DNA from: Pedobacter metabolipauper
GTDB lineage: Bacteria > Bacteroidota > Bacteroidia > Sphingobacteriales > Sphingobacteriaceae
Reading direction: 5' to 3'
Length of the DNA: 64,000 nucleotides
Assembly (NCBI RefSeq): GCF_004362715.1
Contig: NZ_SNYC01000003.1
Span: 62,001 to 126,000 of the forward strand
Within the stretch, counting starts at the first letter, position 1. Every line of letters starts with the position of its first letter. The notes beneath the pieces are model-generated. The model worked only from the letters and a program-made list of their open reading frames with translations, did not search any database and was not told the origin of the DNA. The translations under genes and the position numbers were made by a program. Shown one piece after another: positions 38,879-47,361 of this stretch.

Positions 38879-39388
38879 TTATTTATTTGAAAATTTTAAT
38901 CTCAGTTTCTCTTTAATGCGATTGATCTTAGTTGCTATATTTGTTTCTGTAAAACCAGTGATCTCTGAAATCTCACGGTGTGATTTGTTGTCCAGATACA
39001 ACAGGATAATCGCTTTGTCAATTTCTTTAAGTTCGTTTATAAAGTTTTGCAATAGCTGGAGATTCTCTTCAATTTCAGTTTTATCTTCCAGCTGCTCTGC
39101 AAAAACAATCAATCCTTCGGGAATAGGAGACTGATTTTTGAACCTTTTTTTCTGGCGATAAAAAGATATAGCTACGTTCAGGGCGATCCGGTACATCCAC
39201 GTTGAGAATTTATACGCAGCGTTAAAACTGTTAAACGATTTCCATAAATTGTATATGATTTCCTGGGCTAAATCATCTCTGTCATCTTTGCTGGCACAAT
39301 AGGAGTTACAGATCTTGTAAATGATCCCCTTGTTTTCTTTAATGAGCCTGGTAAATTCCTGATCCTTTGCAATCATCTCAAATGTCAT
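38879..39388 (-). CDS. ECF RNA polymerase sigma factor
   Basis: This 169-aa sigma-70 family protein has region 2 (DDLAQEIIYNLWKSFNSF and YKFSTWMYRIALNVAI, residues ~38-75) and region 4 (LYLDNKSHREISEITGFTETNIATKINRIKEKLR, split by the HTH turn, residues ~125-160). There is no region 1 or 3, as for ECF factors. It lies 10 bp downstream of the esterase gene and just upstream of the membrane protein gene. The regulon is unknown; the operon itself is a natural candidate. Confidence 0.9.
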   Translation of the reverse strand: MTFEMIAKDQEFTRLIKENKGIIYKICNSYCASKDDRDDLAQEIIYNLWKSFNSFNAAYKFSTWMYRIALNVAISFYRQKKRFKNQSPIPEGLIVFAEQLEDKTEIEENLQLLQNFINELKEIDKAIILLYLDNKSHREISEITGFTETNIATKINRIKEKLRLKFSNK

Positions 39389-39398
39389 TAGCCATCAA

Positions 39399-40289
39399 TC
39401 ATTTAACATTAGCACCATACAATACCTTTAAGGTTCTGCTGCTGCAGGCAGGTACAACAGATAAATGAGTTTCCCCCTCAAATATTTGACTGGTCATGGT
39501 TATTCCGGAATTATGTTTTTTTAAGGAGTCTATAAACGCAGTTAACGGGCCAACCATCATTTCACCTTCCAATGCACCTACAGAGAAAAATACATTTGCT
39601 GATACTGGACTATTCTCTTTTGATAATGGATCTTTAAGCGACAATATTTCATTATTATTCCACCAAAAGGATGGGCTATTTATACCGTATCTTTTAAATA
39701 ATTCAGGTTTTTTTAAAAGGCAATACCCTGCAAATAGACCACCAAGTGAATGTCCGGATAATGCACGGTCTGTATTTGTTTTATAATGCTTATCCATGAA
39801 TGGGAGAATGTCTTTTTGTAAGGTGGTCAGGAATAAATCAGCTCCTCCAGATCTTAATTTGCCATCAGGAATACTCATCATTTTGGTCCATTGTATATCC
39901 GATCCGGGAATGCTTGATGGGGTAAAATCATAATACCTCTCTGCAAACCAATCTGCATCCGTTTGTACGCTGTTTTCAATGGCAACAATAATTACATCTT
40001 TAATCTCCTTTCCTAAATTTAAAACTTCCCGAATGGAATAAAAAGAGGTGAAGGAAAATTTTCCGTCTAAAACATACAATACCGGGTAGTGTATGGTATC
40101 AACAGCTGAGTATGCTTTTGGAAGTGAAACATACAATTGATAGAACTTCTGATTAAAGCTTGATTTAATGGTATGCTCTTTTGTAGTTATTAAATTGGGA
40201 TTTTTATCCTGCCCGAATGACTTCGCTGCAACTAATAAAGTCATCACGAAGAAAATAATACTTGAAATTTTTAAACAGATCCGTTTCAT
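39399..40289 (-). CDS. Secreted alpha/beta-hydrolase (esterase D/IroE-like)
   Basis: The 296-aa product has a signal peptide (residues ~1-26). It carries the alpha/beta-hydrolase nucleophile elbow GHSLGG in ALSGHSLGGLFAGY near residue 175, the block YPVLYVLDG near residue 62, and a C-terminal GETHLSV supplying the catalytic His. It fits the putative esterase family that includes siderophore esterases; the true ester is unknown. It is the first gene of a leftward set with the ECF sigma factor, membrane protein and the broken serine hydrolase. Confidence 0.83.
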   Translation of the reverse strand: MKRICLKISSIIFFVMTLLVAAKSFGQDKNPNLITTKEHTIKSSFNQKFYQLYVSLPKAYSAVDTIHYPVLYVLDGKFSFTSFYSIREVLNLGKEIKDVIIVAIENSVQTDADWFAERYYDFTPSSIPGSDIQWTKMMSIPDGKLRSGGADLFLTTLQKDILPFMDKHYKTNTDRALSGHSLGGLFAGYCLLKKPELFKRYGINSPSFWWNNNEILSLKDPLSKENSPVSANVFFSVGALEGEMMVGPLTAFIDSLKKHNSGITMTSQIFEGETHLSVVPACSSRTLKVLYGANVK

Positions 40290-40511
40290 TTTTTTAATAT
40301 GATAATTTCTGCCTACTCTTTCAGGTTTCAGCTTTCCTGCTCATCGATAAGTTTGATATATGATTCGTAAAGGTTTGAAAATATCACAGTTTATTGGTGA
40401 CTATTTTCTTTGCAGAGAAGAAACTGGAAGTTTTAATTAAAATAAAGATGGAAGCCTAAAAGAATGCTTTAATGTATATATTGCGCATTAAATAATCATA
40501 CGCTCACTAAT

Positions 40512-41057
40512 ATGAAACTTGAGGTCACATTGAATGAAGAGGACTTACTTAACCAATCACTTTTCGCAGCTTCAAAATCCGAGCAGCTAAAAAAGAAGAG
40601 AAGGGAATCGTTGGTATTTGTGTTTGGATGCTTTGTTGTCATTTCCGTACTATCGACATTCAAGAAAGATTCATCAATGCCTTGGTGGGGTTTTATTCTA
40701 ATTGGGCTGGGCTTTGTTGGATTATATGCATTATATCAGCCAAGTTTATATAAGAGACATTACCGGAAGACTATTGCTGAAATTTATAAAAACAGAATTG
40801 GAAAAGTAGATCAAATTGAATTCGGGAATAACAAAATGTTTCACCAAGATTACATAGGAGAGTCTACAGTAGGCTTAGAACACTTGGAACATGTTTATGA
40901 GATTGGTGCTTATTTTTTCTTAAGATTCAAAACTGATGAGACGGTAGTTCTTCCCAAAGCACAAATACCTGTAGAGGATTTCAGAATCGTTTTAAACCAG
41001 ATTATCAACAAATATCAACTTCCGTTTACTCAAGAACTGGATTGGAAATTTAAATAG
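40512..41057 (+). CDS. YcxB-like membrane protein
   Basis: The 181-aa product begins MKLEVTLNEEDLLNQSLFAASKSE, has two closely spaced membrane helices (~38-58 and ~65-85), and ends in a soluble domain with the FLRFKTDETVVLPKAQIP segment typical of the YcxB-like family. The family is small, membrane-anchored and uncharacterised. The gene stands alone between the divergent esterase operon and the convergent VOC gene. Confidence 0.75.
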   Translation: MKLEVTLNEEDLLNQSLFAASKSEQLKKKRRESLVFVFGCFVVISVLSTFKKDSSMPWWGFILIGLGFVGLYALYQPSLYKRHYRKTIAEIYKNRIGKVDQIEFGNNKMFHQDYIGESTVGLEHLEHVYEIGAYFFLRFKTDETVVLPKAQIPVEDFRIVLNQIINKYQLPFTQELDWKFK

Positions 41058-41074
41058 TAGGTTAAGAAGTTCAA

Positions 41075-41437
41075 CTAACTGAACTGGCCAAAATGCCACA
41101 AAACTCCTGAAGGGTCATGCAGAAAACATTCTTTACCCCAGGATTCAACGCGAATGGGACTAAGCTTTACACCCTTATATTTAGCAGGTAGGCTTAATGC
41201 GGAAAGCTCCTCATGATACCGGTCAACATTATCCACCTCAATAAAGATCATCGTATTTTCTATCCAATCCCGCAGATAATAGTCCTGCAGATAAAATGCA
41301 ATGCTGTTTGTTTTAAAAACAGACAAGTTATGCATCAGTACATCTTCCTCAAACCCAAGGTCTCTGTAAAAACTCCGGCAAAGTCCAAAATCTTTGGCGC
41401 CGATAAATGGTCTGATGGATATTGCTTTATGCTCCAT
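41075..41437 (-). CDS. Glyoxalase/VOC family protein
   Basis: This 120-aa protein has the single VOC (vicinal oxygen chelate) beta-alpha-beta-beta-beta module repeated twice in compact form, with SFYRDLGFEED near residue 23 and FLHDPSGVLWHFGQ at the C-terminus. Such proteins include resistance proteins and small dioxygenases; nothing in the sequence picks a substrate. It is convergent with the YcxB-like gene, 17 bp apart. Confidence 0.82.
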   Translation of the reverse strand: MEHKAISIRPFIGAKDFGLCRSFYRDLGFEEDVLMHNLSVFKTNSIAFYLQDYYLRDWIENTMIFIEVDNVDRYHEELSALSLPAKYKGVKLSPIRVESWGKECFLHDPSGVLWHFGQFS

Positions 41438-41788
41438 TGTTTATTTTTTGGTTAATACAAAATAAGTAAATAATTTGTAAAACGCAGTTATCAATTTCGG
41501 GTAAAGTTGAAAGCCAAGTTTCATGGTAAATGACAGATTTAATTAAAACGCTGAAAATTTGAGACAATTCGGCTAAAAGATGAACAGATGGAAAGAGATT
41601 TATTGAGTTACTTAGTGAAACTAACAACAGGCAGCATAGCTGCAAAAAACCAAATATTAATTGTATGATGATTTTTCCTTCCCGCAATGCCAGGAGCATC
41701 CCTTTAACCGGCTATTTTCAACCGGCACTTTCTAATCTTTATTATCAGTTAACCCTTCAAACAATAATCAATTAACCATACCAATAAC
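41438..41788. other. Intergenic region without a supported gene
   Basis: This is the spacer between the divergent VOC and GH5-like genes. It contains a short repeated AACCGGC (within 41708-41731) and AT-rich segments. A 90-codon reverse open frame across it has no family features and overlaps the VOC promoter region, so I do not call it. Confidence 0.5.
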
Positions 41789-42838
41789 ATGAAATACTAC
41801 TTATTTTCTCTACTATTATTAGTTTCCTTCACTGCTTTCTCACAGCAGTGGACACCAGAAAAAGCAACGCAATGGTACAAAACACAGCCATGGTACTCCG
41901 GAGCTAACTTCCAGCCAAGTACAGCAATCAACCAATTGGAAATGTTTCAGGCGGCTACGTTCGACCCTCAAACCATTGAGCGCGAACTGAGCTGGGCCCA
42001 GGGTCTGGGTATGAACTCGATGCGGGTTTTTCTTCACCATGTGGCCTGGACTTCCGATAAGGAAGGATTTAAAAAAAAGCTCGACAATTATCTGACCATC
42101 TCCGAAAAACACGGAATTAAAACCATCCTCGTGTTTTTCGACGACTGCTGGAACGATCAATATCATGCCGGAACGCAGCCAGCCCCAAAAGTTGGCGTAC
42201 ACAACAGCGGATGGGTGCGCGATCCCGGAACTGATATCCGTAACAACCCCGATAGCCTTAAAATGCTGGAAAGCTATGTAAAGGACATCATGACCACCCA
42301 CAAAAATGATAAACGTGTAATCGTATGGGATTTGTACAATGAGCCTGGAAACAGCAAATATGTAGATCAGAGTTTGCCGCTATTAAAAGCCGTTTTTAGC
42401 TGGGCAAGAGCAGTCAATCCGTCACAGCCAATTACTTCAGGAGTATGGAACTGGGGAGCTAACTTTAATAACTTAAATACTTTCCAGCTGGAAAACTCCG
42501 ATGTCATTACCTACCACCACTATGGCTATATTGAGGCCCATCAAAAGAAGATTGACGAGTTGAAGCAATTTAAACGCCCAATGATGTGTACAGAATATAT
42601 GGCCAGAAAAAATGGAAGCCTGTTCCAGACCATCATGCCTATCCTGAAAAAAGAGAAAGTAGCTGCAATCAACTGGGGCTTCGTATCTGGAAAAACAAAT
42701 ACCATCTTCGCCTGGGATACCCCAATTGCTGATGGAAAAGCACCTGATCTTTGGTTTCACGATATCTTTAAAAAAGATGGCACCGCGTTCAGTGATGCAG
42801 AAGTTAAAGCCATCAAATCATTAACCGGAAAACAATAA
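41789..42838 (+). CDS. Secreted GH5-like cellulase-superfamily glycoside hydrolase
   Basis: The 349-aa product has a signal peptide (MKYYLFSLLLLVSFTAFSQ) and a single TIM-barrel catalytic domain. The acid/base Glu is in VWDLYNEPGN near residue 185, the nucleophile Glu is in MMCTEYMARK near residue 267, and MNSMRVFLHHVAW and TYHHYGY match the family strands. Bacteroidota relatives are often labelled 1,4-beta-xylanase, but the glycan target is not decided by sequence. There is no SusC/D pair beside it, so it is a lone enzyme rather than a polysaccharide-utilisation locus. Confidence 0.85.
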   Translation: MKYYLFSLLLLVSFTAFSQQWTPEKATQWYKTQPWYSGANFQPSTAINQLEMFQAATFDPQTIERELSWAQGLGMNSMRVFLHHVAWTSDKEGFKKKLDNYLTISEKHGIKTILVFFDDCWNDQYHAGTQPAPKVGVHNSGWVRDPGTDIRNNPDSLKMLESYVKDIMTTHKNDKRVIVWDLYNEPGNSKYVDQSLPLLKAVFSWARAVNPSQPITSGVWNWGANFNNLNTFQLENSDVITYHHYGYIEAHQKKIDELKQFKRPMMCTEYMARKNGSLFQTIMPILKKEKVAAINWGFVSGKTNTIFAWDTPIADGKAPDLWFHDIFKKDGTAFSDAEVKAIKSLTGKQ

Positions 42839-42845
42839 GTACATT

Positions 42846-42892
42846 TTTAATCGTTGCCAGGATAGTTGTTTCGGTTTAATCGCTGCCAGGAT
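42846..42892. repeat. Two 18-bp direct repeats downstream of the GH5-like gene
   Basis: TTTAATCGTTGCCAGGAT (42846-42863) recurs at 42875-42892 with one change (C for T), a 29-bp period. It lies in the 198-bp gap before the NmrA-like gene. It may be a binding site or a small duplication. Confidence 0.55.
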
Positions 42893-43036
42893 CATATTCA
42901 TGGTTATTCCGGTGTAAATATACCTGTCAATTCCCTGAAAAAGGATGCGACCTGATATTTGACTACAACAACAGTAGATTAGACTACACCCGTCGTTTTC
43001 ATGTTGCTGAATTTTGTACCAACAAAAATCAACAAC

Positions 43037-43927
43037 ATGAAAATTACATTAACAGGTTCATTAGGACACATCGGTAAACCATTAGCTACAGAGCTGGTGC
43101 AAAAGGGACATGAGGTTATCGTGATCAGCAGCAATCCGGAAAAGCAACAGGCAATTGAAGCGTTAGGCGCAACAGCAGCCATTGGCTCATTGGAGGATGT
43201 TGAATTTCTTACAGCGAATTTTACCGGAGCGGATGCCGTGTATACCATGGTGCCGCCAGCCAATTACATGGATCACAACCTTGATCTGCCAGCTTACTGT
43301 CACCGCATCAGCAACAATTTTGTAGCGGCCATCCAAGCTTCAGGCGTAAAGCGTGTGGTTCATCTGAGCAGCATTGGTGCACATCTGGATCATGGTACTG
43401 GTATCATCATTGCCCATCACGATGTAGAAGTTGACTTGAACAAACTGACTGATGTTGCCATTACCTTTATGCGGCCCACTTCTTTTTACTATAATCTATT
43501 TGGCTATGTAGACATGATAAAAAATGCAGGGGTTATTGCGGCAAACTACGGAGCAGACGACTTAATACCGTGGGTTTCTCCAATAGATATTGCTGCTGCG
43601 GTTGCAGATGAAATGGTAACGCCAATTGCAGGCAGAAAAGTACGTTATGTAGGCAGTGATGAACTTACCGGACATGAAACAGCACGTATTTTGGGCGAAG
43701 CAATCGGAAAGCCCGACTTGAAATGGGTTCTTATTTCTAACGAACAAGCACAGCAAGGTTTAGAAAAAGCCGGACTGCAGCCAAGTATTGCAGCAGGTTT
43801 GGTAGAAATGTATGGCAGTCTTCATACCGGTGTATTTTCAGCAGATTACTTCAGCAACAGACCGGCAGTTATGGGCAAAGTAAAGCTGGCAGATTTTGCA
43901 AAGGAATTTGCTGCAGCCTTCAAATAA
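43037..43927 (+). CDS. NmrA-like NAD(P)-binding Rossmann oxidoreductase
   Basis: From the ATG at 43037 the 296-aa protein starts MKITLTGSLGHIGKPLATEL, a short-chain-dehydrogenase-type nucleotide-binding loop (TGxxGxxG with variation). VVHLSSIGAH near residue 112 and FMRPTSFYYN near residue 150 follow the atypical SDR/NmrA subgroup. The 12 extra residues of the longer frame have no match. Such proteins are redox sensors or quinone/ketone reductases. The AraC gene starts 18 bp downstream and probably shares its transcript and stimulus. Confidence 0.83.
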   Translation: MKITLTGSLGHIGKPLATELVQKGHEVIVISSNPEKQQAIEALGATAAIGSLEDVEFLTANFTGADAVYTMVPPANYMDHNLDLPAYCHRISNNFVAAIQASGVKRVVHLSSIGAHLDHGTGIIIAHHDVEVDLNKLTDVAITFMRPTSFYYNLFGYVDMIKNAGVIAANYGADDLIPWVSPIDIAAAVADEMVTPIAGRKVRYVGSDELTGHETARILGEAIGKPDLKWVLISNEQAQQGLEKAGLQPSIAAGLVEMYGSLHTGVFSADYFSNRPAVMGKVKLADFAKEFAAAFK

Positions 43928-43945
43928 TAATCATTAACTTGTGAT

Positions 43946-44863
43946 ATGGCAAACACCCAACCGCTTCGGATTAAAACAATCACTGAATATCATCAGGTAA
44001 TGGGTCTTCCAAAACCGGAACATCCTTTGATCAGTGTAATCAATTTTGAAAACACCAAACGGTTGCCTGGCAGTGGACCAATACATTTGATGTTTGATTT
44101 TTATTCCATCGCATTGAAAAGAAATTTTAATTCTAAGATGAGATATGGCCAGCAGGAATATGATTTTGATGAAGGTATTATGTTCTTTATTGCCCCCGGA
44201 CAGGTTTTCGGAATTGAAGTGGCCAGCGGTGAAGAGGTAAGGCACACGGGATGGATGTTACTCATCCATCCCGATTTTTTGTGGAATACCCCCCTTGCAA
44301 AAAAGATTAAGCAATATGAATATTTTGACTACTCGGTAAATGAAGCCTTATATCTCTCAGGAAAAGAAGAAACAAAGCTGATCGGGCACATCCAGAATAT
44401 GGAGCAGGAATATCAGGCCAACATCGATAAATTTAGCCAGGATATTATTGTCGCGCAGTTAGAACTGCTGCTCAACTATGCAGACCGGTTTTATCACCGT
44501 CAGTTTATCACACGGAAAATAACAAACCATAAAACACTGAGTCGACTGGAAGATATTCTTGCCGAATATTTTAGCAGCAACAATGCCGTAAATGGATTGC
44601 CGACCGTAGGTTATATTGCCGACAAATTAAACGTATCTACCAGCTATTTAAGCGGATTGCTTAAATCATTGACCGGCCAGAGTACGCAGCAGCACATCCA
44701 TGAAAAATTGATTGAAACCGCAAAAGAAAGATTGTCAACCACCGCTTTATCTGTAAGTGAAATTGCATACCAACTGGGATTTGAACATCCGCAATCATTT
44801 AGTAAATTGTTCAAAACCAAAACCAGCCTTTCGCCTTTAGAATTCAGACAGTCGTTTAATTAG
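43946..44863 (+). CDS. AraC family transcriptional regulator
   Basis: This 305-aa regulator has an N-terminal cupin-like sensing domain (~20-150, with FDEGIMFFIAPGQVFGIE) and a C-terminal pair of helix-turn-helices (~205-300). These are GYIADKLNVSTSYLSGLLKS and SVSEIAYQLGFEHPQSFSKL, ending LSPLEFRQ. It likely controls the preceding NmrA-like gene, as this arrangement is common. The next gene starts one base after its stop. Confidence 0.9.
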   Translation: MANTQPLRIKTITEYHQVMGLPKPEHPLISVINFENTKRLPGSGPIHLMFDFYSIALKRNFNSKMRYGQQEYDFDEGIMFFIAPGQVFGIEVASGEEVRHTGWMLLIHPDFLWNTPLAKKIKQYEYFDYSVNEALYLSGKEETKLIGHIQNMEQEYQANIDKFSQDIIVAQLELLLNYADRFYHRQFITRKITNHKTLSRLEDILAEYFSSNNAVNGLPTVGYIADKLNVSTSYLSGLLKSLTGQSTQQHIHEKLIETAKERLSTTALSVSEIAYQLGFEHPQSFSKLFKTKTSLSPLEFRQSFN

Positions 44864-44864
44864 T

Positions 44865-45479
44865 ATGAAAACAATAACCCTCATCTTCAGTGTTTTTATA
44901 ATATTGTCGGCCAAAAAAGTTACTGCGCAAAAGATATTCAACCAAAAAGATTCCAACGCTACATGGCAATACATCTACCCATTTGGTGGCAAATCCTATA
45001 CGCTTGCCATTCAAAGTTATAAAGAGGGATATAAGAAGGAACTTGCCGGTACCGGACTAAACTCGACAATCTATTTTGGTAAGAACAATGGCACTAAAGA
45101 TCAGATATTTTGGAAAGAACTTGCTTTTATCCAGTATAGTGAAAAACCAAAATATGTAGATTTTAATAACGATGGGATAAAGGATCTGCTTGTTTTTAGT
45201 GGTACCGGAGCCCGTGGAATAAATGAGTTTTATTATCTGTACTTAATTGAAAAAAAAAGCCATAAACTTATCAAAGTTAAAGGTTTTGAGAAGATCACGA
45301 ATCCCGAATACAACGAAAAATACAAGGTGATTGTTGGTACGGGCTATGCTGGAAAAGTGAACTATAGCATTTATAAGATCGATAAGAACAATACCATATA
45401 TGAAGCTGCACCTTCATTTGAAGAATCAAAAGAAACTACGCTGGATGAACAACTGGATCTCATTATGAAGAAGCAATGA
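44865..45479 (+). CDS. Secreted XAC2610-like protein of unknown function
   Basis: The 204-aa product has a signal peptide (MKTITLIFSVFIILSAKKVTAQ). It carries one FG-GAP/EF-hand-like calcium loop (VDFNNDGIKDLLVF, near residue 100), similar to XAC2610-type secreted proteins. The rest is beta-rich. It starts one base after the AraC stop, so it is cotranscribed by position, but a functional link to that regulator is not evident. Confidence 0.65.
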   Translation: MKTITLIFSVFIILSAKKVTAQKIFNQKDSNATWQYIYPFGGKSYTLAIQSYKEGYKKELAGTGLNSTIYFGKNNGTKDQIFWKELAFIQYSEKPKYVDFNNDGIKDLLVFSGTGARGINEFYYLYLIEKKSHKLIKVKGFEKITNPEYNEKYKVIVGTGYAGKVNYSIYKIDKNNTIYEAAPSFEESKETTLDEQLDLIMKKQ

Positions 45480-45562
45480 TGCCAATATAACCCAATACGG
45501 TATACATAACATTCACTTAACATTGGCTTATTACCTTAGTTCAGTTTTTATAACGCTGAATT

Positions 45563-47134
45563 ATGATCATTAAACGCCATTCCAGGTTAAGATACTGCAC
45601 ATATATGGTGCATCTCCTGCTTTTTGTGGGGTTTCACAATGCCATAGCCCAGCAAAAAGAAACCGCTGATCCCAATAAAAATGATCCGGGTGCTGTGTTT
45701 GTCAAAATAAAACAGCGTTTAAATAAAGCTTTAAAGGAAAACGATCAGTTAACGGCAGCAGAATCTTACGGCAAGATAGGAGAGTTGTTTTACTACCAGG
45801 CCGTATACTCCAGGGCACTGGACCACTTCTTTAAAGCCGATAAACTGTTCAAGGCTGAAAATGCACAACTCAGCATTGCCCTTAACCTGAATAAAATTGG
45901 AGAAACCTATTACCATGGCAGACAATACAATGCCGCCACCAAAATATTCCAGCAGTCCTTAGCCATTTTTAAACAACTGGGCAACCAGCAGGGTATCGCT
46001 CAAACTTATGGTCTCATCGGCCAAACCTATGAGAAAACAAATGGTTATGTTCAGGCCGTCAAATATCAGCAACTGGCCCTTGATGAATATGCAAAAGCCA
46101 ATGATAAAAGCGGACTCGCAAAGATCTACGAAAACCTGGGAAGCCTGCATGAAGACAAACTACAGCTGGATTCTGCATTAAAATATTTTACGCTTGCACT
46201 TTCGCTGAATAAAGCCAATACCAACCGTATGGCTCAGATAGAAGTAATTAATAACCTTGGAGATGTTTACCGCAAGTCGGGCAGATACCGCGAATCTCTC
46301 GGGTATACGCATCAGGCAGCCAGCCTGGCTATTCAGCTTAAAGACCAGTACCAACTTGGAAGCGCTTACCGCGATCTGTCAAAAGCATTTAACCTGCTTA
46401 ACCGTAACGACAGCGCTTATCATTATAGCGAAGCCAGCAGGAACATTTTCCTGCAGATCTATACTCGTGACAACGAAAAGCAAATCGCCTTACTCCAAAC
46501 CCTGTTTGAAGTGGAGCAGAAAGACAATGCCATTACCCGTTTTGAAAATGAAAAGATCATCAGCCGGGTAATTGCCATCGCTGCAGGCGTAATCGTAGTA
46601 CTTGCCGGATTACTGGCTTTCAGTATCATCAGCAGACAGCGGCTTAAAATAAAGAACGAGCAAAAGCTGCACGAACAAAACCAGCACAGCTTAAAGGGCG
46701 AACTTGAGCTTAAAAGCAAGGAGCTAACCAGCCATACCCTTCATTTAATACAAAAGAACCAATTGCTGGAAGACTTAAAGAACAAGCTTAATGTCATTGT
46801 AAAGGATGATAAGCGCGATCAGCGCAAAGAGCTCAAACAGTTGCTGAACCTGATCAGCATCAACCACAACCAGGATAAGAACTGGGAAGATTTTAGAAGT
46901 GTATTTGAGCAGGTTCATGAACATTTCTTCGACAGTGTTAAAAAGCATTCTGCGGCACTAACCTCGTCAGATATGCGGTTGCTTGCATTGTTAAAAATGA
47001 ACCTCAGCTCTGCAGATATATCAACCATGCTGGGGATCTCTCCAGATAGTCTGCGGATTTCACGATACCGGTTACGTAAAAAATTAAACCTTCCGGAAGG
47101 GGAAAACCTTGGTACTTTTATTCAGAATCTATAG
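45563..47134 (+). CDS. TPR sensor with membrane helix and LuxR-like HTH output
   Basis: The 523-aa product has a signal peptide (ends NAIAQQ near residue 30) and five or six tetratricopeptide repeats (~45-310). One membrane helix follows (~336-356, VIAIAAGVIVVLAGLLAFSI), then a charged coiled coil (~360-420). The C-terminal LuxR-type HTH (~470-520) includes NLSSADISTMLGISPDSLRISRYRLRKKL split by its turn. Periplasmic TPRs joined through the membrane to a cytoplasmic DNA-binding domain make a one-component regulator. It lies just ahead of the phytase locus and is its likely controller, by position. Confidence 0.82.
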   Translation: MIIKRHSRLRYCTYMVHLLLFVGFHNAIAQQKETADPNKNDPGAVFVKIKQRLNKALKENDQLTAAESYGKIGELFYYQAVYSRALDHFFKADKLFKAENAQLSIALNLNKIGETYYHGRQYNAATKIFQQSLAIFKQLGNQQGIAQTYGLIGQTYEKTNGYVQAVKYQQLALDEYAKANDKSGLAKIYENLGSLHEDKLQLDSALKYFTLALSLNKANTNRMAQIEVINNLGDVYRKSGRYRESLGYTHQAASLAIQLKDQYQLGSAYRDLSKAFNLLNRNDSAYHYSEASRNIFLQIYTRDNEKQIALLQTLFEVEQKDNAITRFENEKIISRVIAIAAGVIVVLAGLLAFSIISRQRLKIKNEQKLHEQNQHSLKGELELKSKELTSHTLHLIQKNQLLEDLKNKLNVIVKDDKRDQRKELKQLLNLISINHNQDKNWEDFRSVFEQVHEHFFDSVKKHSAALTSSDMRLLALLKMNLSSADISTMLGISPDSLRISRYRLRKKLNLPEGENLGTFIQNL

Positions 47135-47361
47135 CATTTAATGTAGTTTAAATTAGCTTAATACTTAGTTAACAGAAACTTAATGGCCATGTTGTTGATT
47201 TGTAAATATCTGATAATTAATTATTTATGACAGGTGTGATGCGTGTTGTTGCTGTTGTGTTTATGCATTTTTAACCGGTGTATCCATTTTGTAACGGACT
47301 AAAAGAAAGCTTTACTCCAATTGCGGATAATCTTTGCAGCATCTTATCACAAAAACAATTT

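Noticed and set aside
41427..41699. 90-codon reverse ORF upstream of the VOC gene
   Set aside because: Overlaps the VOC start and promoter region and shows no recognisable domain.
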